Assembly (NCBI RefSeq): GCF_016863295.1
Contig: NZ_BOOP01000029.1
Span: 111,458 to 175,457 of the forward strand
Source: Planotetraspora phitsanulokensis
GTDB taxonomy: Bacteria > Actinomycetota > Actinomycetes > Streptosporangiales > Streptosporangiaceae
Length of the DNA stretch: 64,000 nt
Direction: 5' to 3'
The notes beneath the pieces were generated by a model. That model was given only the letters and a program-made list of their open reading frames with translations, was not told the origin of the DNA and made no database searches. Made by a program: the position numbers and the translations under genes. Shown here piece after piece: positions 34,556 through 44,226 of the stretch (its first letter is position 1; the number at the start of each line of letters is the position of its first letter).

Positions 34556-34772
34556 CCTGCGCGGGGCGTTGCCGGGTTGACCATGGCTAACCCCGCGCTT
34601 TCGCGCCGGGTGAGGGTGATCTGATCGTTTACATGAAGACGAGCGACGCGCCGGCATCGCGCATGCTGATCAACCGCGCAGGCTCCACACCGAAAAGTTC
34701 CCCCTGCTGGCTGGCGCGGTCGGCGAAGCCCTTACGGGCAGACCACGGGCACAGGGGCGCAGAAGTACGAAA

Positions 34773-35525
34773 ATGACCAGGCCAGCACGCTGCATGCCGC
34801 ACACTTTCCCACAAGTGAGGACCGCAGCCAGCGAGGTCGCGTTCACCGATGGCGACCTGGTCTGTTCCATCATCGACTGGGAGATGGACCCGCTGCCCGA
34901 CACCCTGACCACCGCCGAACTCCTCCGCGTCCACGACGGAAAGATCATCTCTGGCGAGCTCATCTACGACGCCGAAGACCTGCGCCGCGCCATCACCTCC
35001 GTCCGGTCGCCCGCCATCGCGACCCTGCTGGAACGCAGTTACACCCATGTCGCCCACGTACTGGGCCAGATCGGCGGCCAACCACCTGGCCGGTGCTCTG
35101 GTGCTGCTCACCCGCATCGTCGAAGGCGAACAGGTGGACCTGGCCGAACTCGACGCCCAGCGGCAAGCCGACACCGACCACCTTGGCCCCGACCCCATCA
35201 ATGCCTTCCGCGCAATCGCTGACCGGTCGGTGGCGGCCTTCACCGCCCACGACACGCTGGAACGCACGTACGCCTTCATGGGAGCCACCGTGCCCGGCTC
35301 CGTCCTTGCTTCAATCAGCCTGCACGAATCGCTGATCCACGGCTGGGACATCGCCACCAGCGCCCACCTGCCCTACCCCGTCGACGACGACATCGTGGAC
35401 ACGGTGTGGCAGTACGCCGAAGCCGGCATCACCGACGTCCAGCGTTGCGCCTGCCAGTTCGCCGACGCGATCCCCATTCTGCCTGCGGCCCCGCCGCTGG
35501 TCCGGCTGCTCCCGCGTCTCGGGGT
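34773..35525 (+). pseudogene. SnoaL-like fragment joined to a TIGR03086-type protein, frameshifted
   Basis: The first frame carries the C-terminal part of an NTF2/SnoaL-like domain (FTDGDLVCSIIDWEMDP, LLRVHDGKIISGELIYDAEDL) and then IATLLERSYTHVAHVL, the start of a mycothiol-dependent maleylpyruvate isomerase-like (TIGR03086) domain. That domain resumes in another frame as ARSAANHLAGALVLLTRIVEGEQVDLAELDAQRQADTDHLGPDP...SLHESLIHGWDIAT...PLVRLLPRLG. The middle part holding the usual C-x-x-W segment is missing. Both gene halves are incomplete, so no product is expected. Confidence 0.65.
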
Positions 35526-35895
35526 CGGTGATCGCCTGCCACAGCCGCTGCGGCGTGGTGCGGATGTAGATCTCGAACACCTTCTCCACGCATGTCTCCA
35601 GATCGCGTTTCAGGTCGACGAGGCCAGCGGCCCACGTCTCGGTGTATTTGCTGACCCAGCGGTCGTGGATGAGACGGATCGGTACGGGGTTCAGGAAGTG
35701 CAGTTTCTCCCTGCCCCGCCGGTCCGACACGACCAGTCCGGCCTCCTCCAGCAGGCGAAGGTGCTTCGCCACGGCGACCCTCGTCATCGCGAACCTGCCC
35801 GCCAGCGCGTTCAGCGACTGCCCGTTCTGCCGGAACAGCTCGTCGAGCAGCTCCCGGCGCGTCGGATCCGCCAGCGCCCTGAACACCTCTTCCAC
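35311..35895 (-). CDS. ArsR-family regulator with truncated SRPBCC (AHSA1) domain
   Basis: GTG 35895 begins VEEVFRALADPTRRELLDELFRQNGQSLNALAGRFAMTRVAVAKHLRLLEEAGLVVSDRRGREKLHFLNPVPI, a complete ArsR winged helix. KVFEIYIRTTPQRLWQAITDPETRE opens an AHSA1/START-like domain, but from about 35520 the sequence becomes the antisense of the opposing gene, so the ligand domain is lost. The regulator half should still fold. It sits under its own palindrome, consistent with autoregulation. Confidence 0.7.
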   Translation of the reverse strand: MEEVFRALADPTRRELLDELFRQNGQSLNALAGRFAMTRVAVAKHLRLLEEAGLVVSDRRGREKLHFLNPVPIRLIHDRWVSKYTETWAAGLVDLKRDLETCVEKVFEIYIRTTPQRLWQAITDPETREQPDQRRGRRQNGDRVGELAGATLDVGDAGFGVLPHRVHDVVVDGVGQVGAGGDVPAVDQRFVQAD

Positions 35896-35902
35896 GCACC
35901 TG

Positions 35903-35925
35903 AGAATAGGAAACCAAAAGGTTTC
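35903..35925 (-). promoter_or_regulatory. Operator palindrome and leaderless -10 box of the ArsR gene
   Basis: GAAACC-AAAA-GGTTTC (35910-35925) is a perfect inverted repeat. TATTCT (minus strand, 35908-35903) follows within one base, 7 bases before GTG 35895. Overlap of operator and -10 fits ArsR autorepression on a leaderless message. Confidence 0.6.
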
Positions 35926-36046
35926 ACCACCGCAGATGAACGAGCGCGCGTTGCCGCCATGGCGAATTCGCTGTTCGACACCACCGGTCGGGCCTGGCCG
36001 GCCGCACAAGACGGCGGCCCCTGACCAGGCACGGACGGTGACGGGT

Positions 36047-37096
36047 TCAGGCAGCCGGCACGGCCTTCACGAACTCGGTGGTGTAGGTCTTGGACAGGTC
36101 GACGGTGTCCTTCTTGCCCTTGACGTTCGGCGAGAACGAGCTGAGCACCTCAAGGACGTTTTTCGCTCCGTCCGCGTCCATGACGCCGTCGGGAGTGAAG
36201 ATGCTCTTGGTGTCGCCGATCGACTTGGCGTAAAGCGCGGGGTCGTCTCCGGCGTAGTCGGTGGGCATATTGGCCGCGATCTCCTCAGCCGAGTGGCCGT
36301 TGACATACCGCAGCGTCTTCACCAGGGCGTTCGCCAGCTTCTGCACGGCTTGCTTGTTGTTCTGGATCCAGTCGCAGTCCATGTAAAGGGAGCTGGCGGG
36401 GTAGAGCCCGCCGAGCGCGGCCCGGGTGCCCTCCTCGGTGCGCATGTCCACGATGACCTTGCCCTTGCCCGTGGAGACCAGCTTGGCGGCGGTGGGGTCG
36501 GTGGTCATCCCGGCGTCGATGCCGCCGTTGTCGAGCGCGGCGATGAACGTCGCGCCCGCGCCGGCCTTGACCGATGTGTAGTCCTGGGTGGCGACGCCGT
36601 TCTTCACTGCGAGCGCCTGGGTCAGGAAGTCCGTCGAGGACCCCGGGCTCGTGATGCCGAGACGCTTGCCCTTGAAGTCCTTCGCGGAGGCGATCGTGCC
36701 CGCCTTGGTCGAGGCGACGATCTCCACCTCGCCCGGGACGTCGGCGAACTGCACGACGCTCTGGATGCACTTGCCTTTGGTCTGCAGGTCGATGGTGTGG
36801 TCGTAGAAGCCGACCACACCTTGGACGTCTCCGCTGATCAGGACGTTCTCGGCCTGAGCGCCCGACGGTTCGGTGAGCAGCTGGACGTTGAGGCCCTCCT
36901 GCTTGAAGTAGCCGAGCTGTTCGGTCAGCTTCATCGGCAGGTAGATGACCTTGTCGATGCCGCCAATCATGATCTTGACCTGGGGGGCGCCGCCCGCGGA
37001 GGTCGTGGCCGTACGGGAGTCACGGCAACCGGTGGCGGCGGCGACCAGGCATAGACCGGCGGCGGCGGTGGCCAGCAGGCGAGAGGTGGCTTTCAT
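36047..37096 (-). CDS. ABC importer substrate-binding lipoprotein (NMT1/SsuA-like)
   Basis: A 349-residue lipoprotein: signal helix LLATAAAGLCLVAAATGC with C24, then an NMT1/THI5-like periplasmic-binding fold (VKIMIGGIDKVIYLPMKLTEQLGYFKQEGLNVQLL, SGDVQGVVGFYDHTID, FKGKRLGITSPGSSTDFLTQALAVKNG, GGIDAGMTTDPTAAKLV). This family binds sulfonates, nitrate or thiamine-pyrimidine precursors; the ligand is not evident. It is last in an operon with its permease and ATPase. Confidence 0.85.
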   Translation of the reverse strand: MKATSRLLATAAAGLCLVAAATGCRDSRTATTSAGGAPQVKIMIGGIDKVIYLPMKLTEQLGYFKQEGLNVQLLTEPSGAQAENVLISGDVQGVVGFYDHTIDLQTKGKCIQSVVQFADVPGEVEIVASTKAGTIASAKDFKGKRLGITSPGSSTDFLTQALAVKNGVATQDYTSVKAGAGATFIAALDNGGIDAGMTTDPTAAKLVSTGKGKVIVDMRTEEGTRAALGGLYPASSLYMDCDWIQNNKQAVQKLANALVKTLRYVNGHSAEEIAANMPTDYAGDDPALYAKSIGDTKSIFTPDGVMDADGAKNVLEVLSSFSPNVKGKKDTVDLSKTYTTEFVKAVPAA

Positions 37097-37110
37097 GTCG
37101 GGAGCTCCGA

Positions 37111-37977
37111 TCAGATCTGCGCTTCGAGGGCGCTGGACGGGGGCCGCCAGGCGAGGAGCCGGCGTTCGAGGAGGGTGAGCAGCCATTCGGCCAGCAGCGC
37201 CATGACCGTGATGATGATCATCCCGGCGTAGATGCCCGCCGAGTCGAAGGTGCCCTGGGCGTGATTGATGAGCAGGCCGAGGCCCTTGTCCGCGCCGGTG
37301 TACTCGCCGACGATCGCGCCGATCAGAGCGAAGCCGAACGCGACGTGCAGGCTCGCGAGGATCCACGAGGTCGCACTGGGCAGCACGATCGTGAGAAGGA
37401 TCTGGCGGGGTCCGGCGCCGAGGATGCGGGCGTTGTCGATGATGGTCTTATCGACCTCGCGCGCGCCCTGGAAGGCGTTGAAGAACACCGCGAAGAACAC
37501 GAGGACGACCGCTGTGGCGATCTTGGACGACATGCCGAGGCCGAACCAGATGACGAACAGCGATGCCAGCACGATGCGCGGGATGGCGTTGGCGGCCTTG
37601 ATGAAGGGTGCGCAGACCTCGGCGAGGAAGCGGCCCCTGCCCAGCAGGACGCCGAGGACCACCCCGGTGACAGAGCCGATGACGAACCCGACGACCGCTT
37701 CCTCGAGGGTGACGGCCATCTGCTCCCATATCGACCCGAAGGCCGTCCCGTTGGTGAACCAGTCGACGATCCGTACCCCGATGGCAGTCGGCTTGGAGTA
37801 GTAGAAGGGATCCAGGAACGTGCTGGCCGACAGCTCCCAGCTACCGAGCCAGAGCACGACCAGCAGGAGCCGCGTGGCGGTGATCTTCGGAGCGCGGAGC
37901 AGGCGCCGTCGTGGCCGTACGGGCTGGGAGGCCCGCGTGCCTGACGGAGCGTCGAGGGTGGTGACGTCAGGCGACAC
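37111..37977 (-). CDS. ABC importer permease (SsuC/TauC-like)
   Basis: A 288-residue protein with about six helices. The EAA loop that docks the ATPase is ARILGAGPRQILLTIVLPSATSWI. N-terminal to it lies VGFVIGSVTGVVLGVLLGR, characteristic of BPD_transp_1 permeases of the nitrate/sulfonate/taurine group. It overlaps the ATPase gene by 11 bp and precedes the binding protein by 14 bp. Confidence 0.9.
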   Translation of the reverse strand: MSPDVTTLDAPSGTRASQPVRPRRRLLRAPKITATRLLLVVLWLGSWELSASTFLDPFYYSKPTAIGVRIVDWFTNGTAFGSIWEQMAVTLEEAVVGFVIGSVTGVVLGVLLGRGRFLAEVCAPFIKAANAIPRIVLASLFVIWFGLGMSSKIATAVVLVFFAVFFNAFQGAREVDKTIIDNARILGAGPRQILLTIVLPSATSWILASLHVAFGFALIGAIVGEYTGADKGLGLLINHAQGTFDSAGIYAGMIIITVMALLAEWLLTLLERRLLAWRPPSSALEAQI

Positions 37978-38779
37978 GGCCGGCCCCCCGCGAGCGAGTG
38001 ATCTCCACCTCTTCGCGCAGCGAGTCCCAGACCCGCCGATATACCTCGAGGAACGCCTCTTCGAGCCGGATCTCCTCGACCCGGCGCGGCCGTTCGAGTT
38101 CGACGGGGACGACGTCCTTGACCGTCGCCGGCGCCGCGGTCATGACGACGACCGTGTCGGCGAGGGCGATGGCCTCGGTCAGGTCGTGCGTGACGAACAC
38201 GACGGCCGCGCTCGTGCCCGACCACAGGTCGAGCAGCAGGTCCTGCATGTGCTCGCGAGTCTGCACGTCGAGCGCACCGAACGGCTCGTCCATGAGCAGG
38301 ATCGACGGCTCGTTGATTAGGGTCTGGGCCAGTGCGACGCGCTTTCGCATGCCGCCGGAGAGTTGGTGCGGGTAGTAACGCTCGAAACCGGCCAAGCCGA
38401 CCCGCGCGACCCAGTCCTTCGCCTGGTCCCTGGCCGCCTGCTTGCTCGCCCCCTGGTACCGGGGGCCGGCCGCGACGTTGTCCAGCACCGTACGCCACGG
38501 GAGCACGGCGTCCTGCTGGAACATGTAGCCGAGCCGGTCCGGGATGCCGGTCACCGGACTGCCCTGGACGAGAACCGCCCCGTCGCCCGCGGCGGCCAGC
38601 CCGGAGATCAGCGAGAGGCTGGTGGACTTGCCGCAGCCCGTGGGCCCCACGACGCTGACGAACTCGCCCTGGCGTACGGTGAAGGACATGTCGCGCGTAG
38701 CGGTGTGTCCCCCGCCGTCGCGCGTCTCGAAGCGTTTGGTCACGCCGCGCAGTTCGATGGCCGGTGGTGCTTCGGGCAC
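37967..38779 (-). CDS. ABC importer ATP-binding protein (SsuB/TauB-like)
   Basis: A 270-residue ATPase: Walker A GPTGCGKST, Q-loop YMFQQDAVLPWRTVLDN, signature LSGGMRKRVALAQTL, Walker B SILLMDEPFGALD, switch VTHDLTEAIAL. GTG 38779 is chosen because GGGG lies 8 bases upstream; GTG 38788 is the alternative. First gene of the importer operon; it is divergent from a CitA/DcuS-type sensor kinase, which suggests control by that system. Confidence 0.9.
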   Translation of the reverse strand: MPEAPPAIELRGVTKRFETRDGGGHTATRDMSFTVRQGEFVSVVGPTGCGKSTSLSLISGLAAAGDGAVLVQGSPVTGIPDRLGYMFQQDAVLPWRTVLDNVAAGPRYQGASKQAARDQAKDWVARVGLAGFERYYPHQLSGGMRKRVALAQTLINEPSILLMDEPFGALDVQTREHMQDLLLDLWSGTSAAVVFVTHDLTEAIALADTVVVMTAAPATVKDVVPVELERPRRVEEIRLEEAFLEVYRRVWDSLREEVEITRSRGAGRVA

Positions 38780-38947
38780 GGAAATCACCCCTTCTGAAAG
38801 TCGGTTGTGCGGGAAGCTCTCCGGACCGTAGGGCGGGGTGGTCGGCCTCACCAGGCTTGTGCCAGTTGTGGGAGCAATGCGCGTAGTTCGCTTTCTGCGC
38901 GTTGTGCTCACGCTGTTTTCGCCGGGTTTGACGGGTATCGTGCTGCC

Positions 38948-40606
38948 ATGTCCTGGCCCGGCAAGAGGCCGTACCCCCGCTTCGCGACTCAGGCACTGCT
39001 GGTGCAGGTCGCAGTCCTCATGCTGATTCTGGGCGTGGGGTTCACGCTGGTGGCCCTCCTGCTACGCGCGGAGCTGATGCGTCAGTACGAGGAGCGCGCC
39101 CTCGGCGTCGCCCGTTCAGTCGCGGCCGACGACGTGATCGTCAAGGACGTCGCCGCGCACGACCACACCCCCGAGGTGCAGCGGCGGGCCGAGGCCGTGC
39201 GCCGCCGTACGGGCGTGCTCTTCGTCGTCGTGGCCGACGACCACGGCATCCGCTACTCCCACCCCGACCCCGAACGCATCGGCCAGAGGGTGAGCACCGA
39301 GCCTGCGGCCCTCAGCGGCACCGAGGTGGTGACCTTTGAGCGTGGAACGCTTGGCCTGTCCGCCCGGGGCAAGGTGCCGCTGTTGACCGACGCCGGCAAG
39401 GTGGCAGGGCAGGTAAGCGTGGGGATCGGCGCCGACCAGGTGTCCCGCAGGGTCACCGGGCTGCTGCGCGGCGCCGCGGGCTTCGCCGGGACCGCGGTGG
39501 TGCTCGGAGTGGCCGCGTCCGTGCTGCTCGCCCGGCGTCTCAAGCGCCAGACGCTCGGGCTTGAACCCGCCGACCTCGCCGATCTGCTCCGAGAGCGCGA
39601 AGCCGTGCTGCACGGCATCGACGAAGGCGTGCTGGCCGTCGATCCGGCTGGACGAGTCACGATCTGGAACGACGCCGCAGCCCGGCTCGTCGGATGCCTT
39701 CCCACGCCGGGCACCCCGATCGCCGACGCCGGGCTGCCGCCCGGGCTGAGGACGCTCCTCACCGAGCGGCGCGCCGCGCGTGGTGTGCTGGTTGCCACCG
39801 AAGACCGCATGCTCGTGGTCACCGCCGGGCCCGTACGGCGCGGCGACCACGACCTGGGCCACGTGGTCACCCTGCGGGACCGGACGGACCTCGACGAGAT
39901 GGCCCGCGAACTGGACGTCGTCCGCGCATTGTCCGACGCCCTGCGTGCCCAGGCCCACGAGTACACCAACCGGTTGCACACACTCTCCGGCCTGCTGGGC
40001 CTCGGGCACAGGGACGAGGCCGAGGCCTACCTGCGGGAACTGGCCGACGACCCGCTCGCCACCGAATACAGCGACGGCGGCCGGGCGCGCGACCCGTACA
40101 TCCGCGGCCTGCTCGCCGCCAAGACCGCGGTCGCCTCGGAGCAGGGAGTCGACCTGCGGCTGAGCGCGGACTCCTTCCTGCCCGGCCAGCTGCGCTTCCC
40201 CCTCGACGTGGTCACGATCGTCGGCAACCTCATCGACAACGCCATCGCGGCGGCGCGTGCCGGTGCCCGGCGCCCGGCCTGGGTGGAGCTGTCGCTGGTC
40301 GCCGAGGCGGACATCCTCCACCTGGTGGTCGTCGACAGCGGCGACGGCGTGGCGGCCGAGGCCGTCGACCGGCTGTTCGATCAGGACTTCACGACCAGCG
40401 CCGACGACGCCCGCCCGCACGGCGTGGGCCTCGCCCTTGCGCGACGGCTGACCCGACGCAGGGGCGGCGACCTGACCCTGACCCGCGCCTCGGGGGCCGA
40501 TTGCGGCGCGGTCTTCGTGGTACGGCTGCCGGGCTCGATCGAGCCGCCGCCCGCCACGCGCGAGGCCGCCCGCCTGTCCGCCGCGGTTTCCGCAGGTCCG
40601 TCATGA
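38948..40606 (+). CDS. CitA/DcuS-family sensor histidine kinase
   Basis: A 552-residue kinase. TM1 (QALLVQVAVLMLILGVGFTLVALLL) and TM2 (AAGFAGTAVVLGVAASVLLA) enclose an sCACHE-type extracellular domain (VFVVVADDHGIRYSHPDPERIGQ). A PAS domain follows (VLHGIDEGVLAVDPAGRVTIWNDAAARLVG), then a SPOB-type phosphoacceptor (LRAQAHEYTNRLHTLSGLL) and the ATPase domain (GNLIDNAIAAA, HGVGLALARRL). Homologues sense citrate or C4-dicarboxylates. TATCGT lies 6 bases before ATG 38948, so it may be leaderless. The RR follows 31 bp after it. Confidence 0.9.
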   Translation: MSWPGKRPYPRFATQALLVQVAVLMLILGVGFTLVALLLRAELMRQYEERALGVARSVAADDVIVKDVAAHDHTPEVQRRAEAVRRRTGVLFVVVADDHGIRYSHPDPERIGQRVSTEPAALSGTEVVTFERGTLGLSARGKVPLLTDAGKVAGQVSVGIGADQVSRRVTGLLRGAAGFAGTAVVLGVAASVLLARRLKRQTLGLEPADLADLLREREAVLHGIDEGVLAVDPAGRVTIWNDAAARLVGCLPTPGTPIADAGLPPGLRTLLTERRAARGVLVATEDRMLVVTAGPVRRGDHDLGHVVTLRDRTDLDEMARELDVVRALSDALRAQAHEYTNRLHTLSGLLGLGHRDEAEAYLRELADDPLATEYSDGGRARDPYIRGLLAAKTAVASEQGVDLRLSADSFLPGQLRFPLDVVTIVGNLIDNAIAAARAGARRPAWVELSLVAEADILHLVVVDSGDGVAAEAVDRLFDQDFTTSADDARPHGVGLALARRLTRRRGGDLTLTRASGADCGAVFVVRLPGSIEPPPATREAARLSAAVSAGPS

Positions 40607-40637
40607 AACGCTTCTTCGTGTTCTCTGGCGGTTCATC

Positions 40638-41306
40638 GTGATCCGCGTTCTAGTGGTCGACGACGACTTCCGGGTGGCCGACCTGCACGCCCGTTATGTC
40701 GGGAGGGTCCCCGGGTTCGAGGTCGGAGGGGTCGCGCACACGGCGGCCGAGGCGGTCGAGCTCGCCGCGCGGCTGCGGCCCCATCTCGTGCTGCTCGACC
40801 AGTATCTCCCTGACGCCTCCGGGACGGCGATCGTGCCCAGGCTCGGTGGCCACATCATCATGCTGACCGCGGCGGCCGAGAGCGCGGTCGTACGTGAGGC
40901 CCTCGGCTACGGGGTGGTCAACTACCTGGTCAAACCATTCAGCGAAGCCGACCTGGCCGAACGGCTCAGGGCCTACGCGCGTTTCCACGCACGGCTGGAC
41001 CGCGCCCCGTCGCTCAGCCAGTCCGAGATCGACCGCGCCATGCGCACGCTGCGGGAGGGCGACCGCGTCGACGCGGCCGTCAGGAAGGGCCGCTCGAGCC
41101 ACACCGCCCAGCTGGTCATCGACGCCGTACGCGACGCGGGCGAGCCCGTCACCGCGGTCGATGTCGCCACGCGGCTCGGATTGTCGCGGGCGACCGCGCA
41201 GCGCTACCTGTCCGACCTCGCGGCCGACGGCCGGGTGACCGTCGGGCTGCGGTACGGCACCACCGGGCGGCCCGAGCATCTCTACAGGTGGCCCGCGCAG
41301 ACCTAG
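40638..41306 (+). CDS. CitB/DcuR-family response regulator
   Basis: A 222-residue regulator: receiver IRVLVVDDDFRVADLHARYV with phosphoacceptor D in LVLLDQYLPDASG and KPF at the last strand, then a C-terminal winged helix (VTAVDVATRLGLSRATAQRYLSDLAADGRV). Partner of the kinase just upstream. The probable target is the divergent ABC importer. Confidence 0.9.
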   Translation: MIRVLVVDDDFRVADLHARYVGRVPGFEVGGVAHTAAEAVELAARLRPHLVLLDQYLPDASGTAIVPRLGGHIIMLTAAAESAVVREALGYGVVNYLVKPFSEADLAERLRAYARFHARLDRAPSLSQSEIDRAMRTLREGDRVDAAVRKGRSSHTAQLVIDAVRDAGEPVTAVDVATRLGLSRATAQRYLSDLAADGRVTVGLRYGTTGRPEHLYRWPAQT

Positions 41307-41340
41307 AAGGTCAAGCCCGGGACCCAGGCGGTGCCATGGT

Positions 41341-43002
41341 TCACCGGATCCCCTCCGCAAGGGGACCAAGGGCGAAGGCGGGCAGGAACGTCAGCCCGAC
41401 GAGCACGATCGTCACTCCCACGAGCAGGGTCACGAACTGGGGCCCGTGGGTGGGCAGCGTTCCCGACGACACCGGTGTCCTGCGCTGTACGGCGAGCGAC
41501 CCGGCCAGCGCAAGGGCCAGCAGCATCGGCAGGAACCGGCCGAGCGTGAGGGTCAGGCCGAGCGCGGTGTTGTACCAGGTGGTGTTGACCGTGATCCCGG
41601 CGAAGGCAGAGCCGTTGTTGTTGGCCGCCGATGTGAAGGCGTACAGGACCTCGCTGAAGCCATGGGCTCCGTCGTTGGCCATACCGGCCCGCTGGTCGGG
41701 CAGCGACATGGCCACGGCCGTACCGATCAGCGCCAGCAGGGGCGTGACCAGGAAGGACAGCGAGGCAAGCTTGATCTGCGTGGCCCCGATGCGCTTGCCG
41801 AGGTACTCCGGGGTGCGCCCGACCATGAGCCCGGCCACGAACACAGTGATCACGGCCAGGATGAGCATGCCGTACATGCCGGAGCCGACGCCGCCGGGGG
41901 CGACCTCGCCCGTCACGATGTTGTAGATCAGCAGGCCGCCGCCCAGGGCGGTGAAGCTGTCGTGGAAGCCGATCACCGAGCCCGTCGAGGTGATCGTGGT
42001 GAGCGCGCCGTAGGTGGCCGAGTCGGACACGCCGAAGCGCAGGTCCTTGCCCTCCATCGCGGCGCCGATCGCCTGGGGAACGGTTCCGTGGGCGGTGAGC
42101 TCGGCCGCGTTGACCAGGCCAACGCTGACCAGGGCGAGCGTCGCCATGACGGCGACGATCGCGTAGCCCTGACGATTGTCACCCGCCATCCGGCCGAAGA
42201 CGCGAGGCAGAGCGAGCGGGATCATCATGAACAGGAAGATCTGGAACCAGTTGGTCCAGGTCGTCGGGTTCTCGAAGGGGTGGGCGGAGTTGACGTTGAA
42301 GAAACCGCCGCCGTTGCTGCCGAACTCCTTGATTGATTCCATGCTGGCCACCGGGCCGCCGGTGATCACCTGCTGGCCGCCGGTGAGCGTAGTGATGGTG
42401 TGCGGTTCCGCGAAGTTCTGCACGACACCGCCGGCGACCATGATCAGCGCACCGACGAAGGCGACGGGGACCAGCACACGGACAATGCCGCGGACGAGGT
42501 CGACCCAGAAGTTGCCCAGTGCGTTCGTACGGTTCCTAGTGAATCCACGGATCACCGCGATCGCGACCGCCAGGGCCACAGCGGTGGAGATGAAGTGCTG
42601 CACCACCAGGCCGGCCATCTGAACCAGGTGGCCCATGGTGGACTCACCGGAGTAGGCCTGCCAGTTGGTGTTGGTGACGAAGCTGAGCGCGGTGTTCCAG
42701 GCCAGGTCGGGCTTGAGCGGAGGGAAGCCCAGCGACAGCCACAGCTTGTCCTGCAAGCGCAGGAAGGCGTACAGCAGCACGGCGGAAACTGCGGACAGAG
42801 CCAGCAGGCTGCGGGCGTACTGCCCCCATCGTTGCTCGCGGCCGGGATCGACGCCGATCAGCCGGTAGACGACCCGCTCGACGCGGAGATGATGCTGGCT
42901 CGTATAGACCCGGTAAAGGTAGTCACCCACCGGCCGGTAGACGAGGGCGAGGGCGATGACCAGGGATGCGATGAAGATGACCCCGGCCATGATGGTGCTC
43001 AT
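41341..43002 (-). CDS. kdpA: KdpA, potassium-binding subunit of the Kdp ATPase, without its operon
   Basis: A 553-residue membrane protein with the four KdpA pore loops intact: [42 protein letters not shown] and [16 protein letters not shown] 43002 follows GGAG. KdpA binds K+ but needs KdpB (the P-type ATPase) and KdpC to work. The gene is followed, convergently, by the response regulator at 41306 with no kdpB, kdpC or kdpF on either side. It is either an orphan paralogue or separated from its partners by rearrangement. Confidence 0.95.
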   Translation of the reverse strand: MSTIMAGVIFIASLVIALALVYRPVGDYLYRVYTSQHHLRVERVVYRLIGVDPGREQRWGQYARSLLALSAVSAVLLYAFLRLQDKLWLSLGFPPLKPDLAWNTALSFVTNTNWQAYSGESTMGHLVQMAGLVVQHFISTAVALAVAIAVIRGFTRNRTNALGNFWVDLVRGIVRVLVPVAFVGALIMVAGGVVQNFAEPHTITTLTGGQQVITGGPVASMESIKEFGSNGGGFFNVNSAHPFENPTTWTNWFQIFLFMMIPLALPRVFGRMAGDNRQGYAIVAVMATLALVSVGLVNAAELTAHGTVPQAIGAAMEGKDLRFGVSDSATYGALTTITSTGSVIGFHDSFTALGGGLLIYNIVTGEVAPGGVGSGMYGMLILAVITVFVAGLMVGRTPEYLGKRIGATQIKLASLSFLVTPLLALIGTAVAMSLPDQRAGMANDGAHGFSEVLYAFTSAANNNGSAFAGITVNTTWYNTALGLTLTLGRFLPMLLALALAGSLAVQRRTPVSSGTLPTHGPQFVTLLVGVTIVLVGLTFLPAFALGPLAEGIR

Positions 43003-43293
43003 GATTACCGCTCCAAGATGTGGACCACGGAGCAGTAGATCAGGCCACCTATCCAGAAATTGCCTCTCTTGACGGCATATGAATGAACTTGCTACGTGAA
43101 TGATGTGCGTCCTCTTGGTCGCCCTCTCGGCGGTGCCTGACTGGTCTGGCGGGGCGTGCGGAAGCAGCGGGGAGCCTGGTTCGTAGGCTTGGGGATCATC
43201 GCGCTCGGCCTGTACGGGCGTTCAGATGGCCGTGTCGCTGTGCGACCGACAGTGATCGTTTACGCCTGGGTCGTAGTCGTGGCCCGCCCCGTG

Positions 43294-43944
43294 TCAGTGG
43301 TGGCCGGTGAGGATGGCGCGGGCCTCGCGGACGGCGTAGTAGACCAGTACGTAGCCGGCGGCGGGGTCGGCCGGCCACCAGCCGAACACGGTGTTCAGCA
43401 GCAGGCCTGTCGGGACTGCGGCGGCCAGGATGCCGTCGATGAGGGTGACCCGGCCCTCGGTACGCAGGACAGGGTTGCCCAGGGCGGCGCCGGTACGGGC
43501 CTTGCCGGCCGCGAGGGCGAACATGACCGCGGCGGTGATGGCGGTCCAACCGATCCCGGCGGGACTGTGCGCGGCGCGATGATCGGAGGCCAGGACCCAA
43601 GTGGATTGGATCAGCAGGTAGACCGCCAGGGCGATGAAGGCGTAGGCGATCAGCCGTAGCGCCCGGCGCTGCTGGCACTCGCCGGTGCCCGACAGCTCCC
43701 ACACCACCACCGCCGAGGCACCGATCTCGATCAACGAGTCCAAGCCGAACCCGGCCAGCGCCACCGACCTGGCCTTGATTGCGGTGATGGCCAGGACCAC
43801 CACACCGATCATGTTCCAGCCGATGCTCGGTCGTTGGCGAGTGTGCGTGGGCCGTCGATGTCCGACAGCGGTAGCCGTACGCCGTGGAAGTCCTGCCACG
43901 TCAGCCTCGGCTCTGGTGGTGTTGTCGCAGTCTGCGTTGCGCAT
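43294..43944 (-). CDS. Cation transporter, CDF-like
   Basis: About 216 residues. Helices are SIGWNMIGVVVLAITAIKARSVALAGFGLDSLIEIGASAVVVWEL (carrying the CDF-type G-x-D-S-x-x-E motif in helix II), LIAYAFIALAVYLLIQSTWVL, IGWTAITAAVMFALAAG and a late segment NPVLRTEGRVTLIDGILAAAVPTGLLL. No His-rich loop or C-terminal cytosolic domain is present. The start is uncertain; ATG 43944 leaves a 42-residue polar leader. A short upstream frame (43979-44209) ends in SLAATASGIVGMFLR but is not recognisable. Confidence 0.75.
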   Translation of the reverse strand: MRNADCDNTTRAEADVAGLPRRTATAVGHRRPTHTRQRPSIGWNMIGVVVLAITAIKARSVALAGFGLDSLIEIGASAVVVWELSGTGECQQRRALRLIAYAFIALAVYLLIQSTWVLASDHRAAHSPAGIGWTAITAAVMFALAAGKARTGAALGNPVLRTEGRVTLIDGILAAAVPTGLLLNTVFGWWPADPAAGYVLVYYAVREARAILTGHH

Positions 43945-44226
43945 CCGGCCACCAGGGCGAGCACCAGGAGTGCTGCCCTCATCGCAGGAACATTCCGACA
44001 ATGCCGGACGCGGTCGCGGCCAGACTGAGCCCGCCGAGCACCCCGCCGTCACGGGTGTGGATGGGCCGGACGACCATAGCCCCGGGGACGATCTCCCCGG
44101 GTGTCGCCGTGAACGTTAACCGCGCCCTTGCCGCACGCACGCCAGACGCTGGCTGCACGGTTCGTAGCGTCGTCGGGAACAGAGGCGGACGAATCCGCCG
44201 CCTCGTCATCGCTGCGGGTGAACACC

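Noticed and set aside
40638..43002. Response regulator next to kdpA as KdpE
   Set aside because: The regulator is CitB/DcuR-like with a CitA/DcuS-type kinase, not KdpDE, and it is convergent with kdpA.
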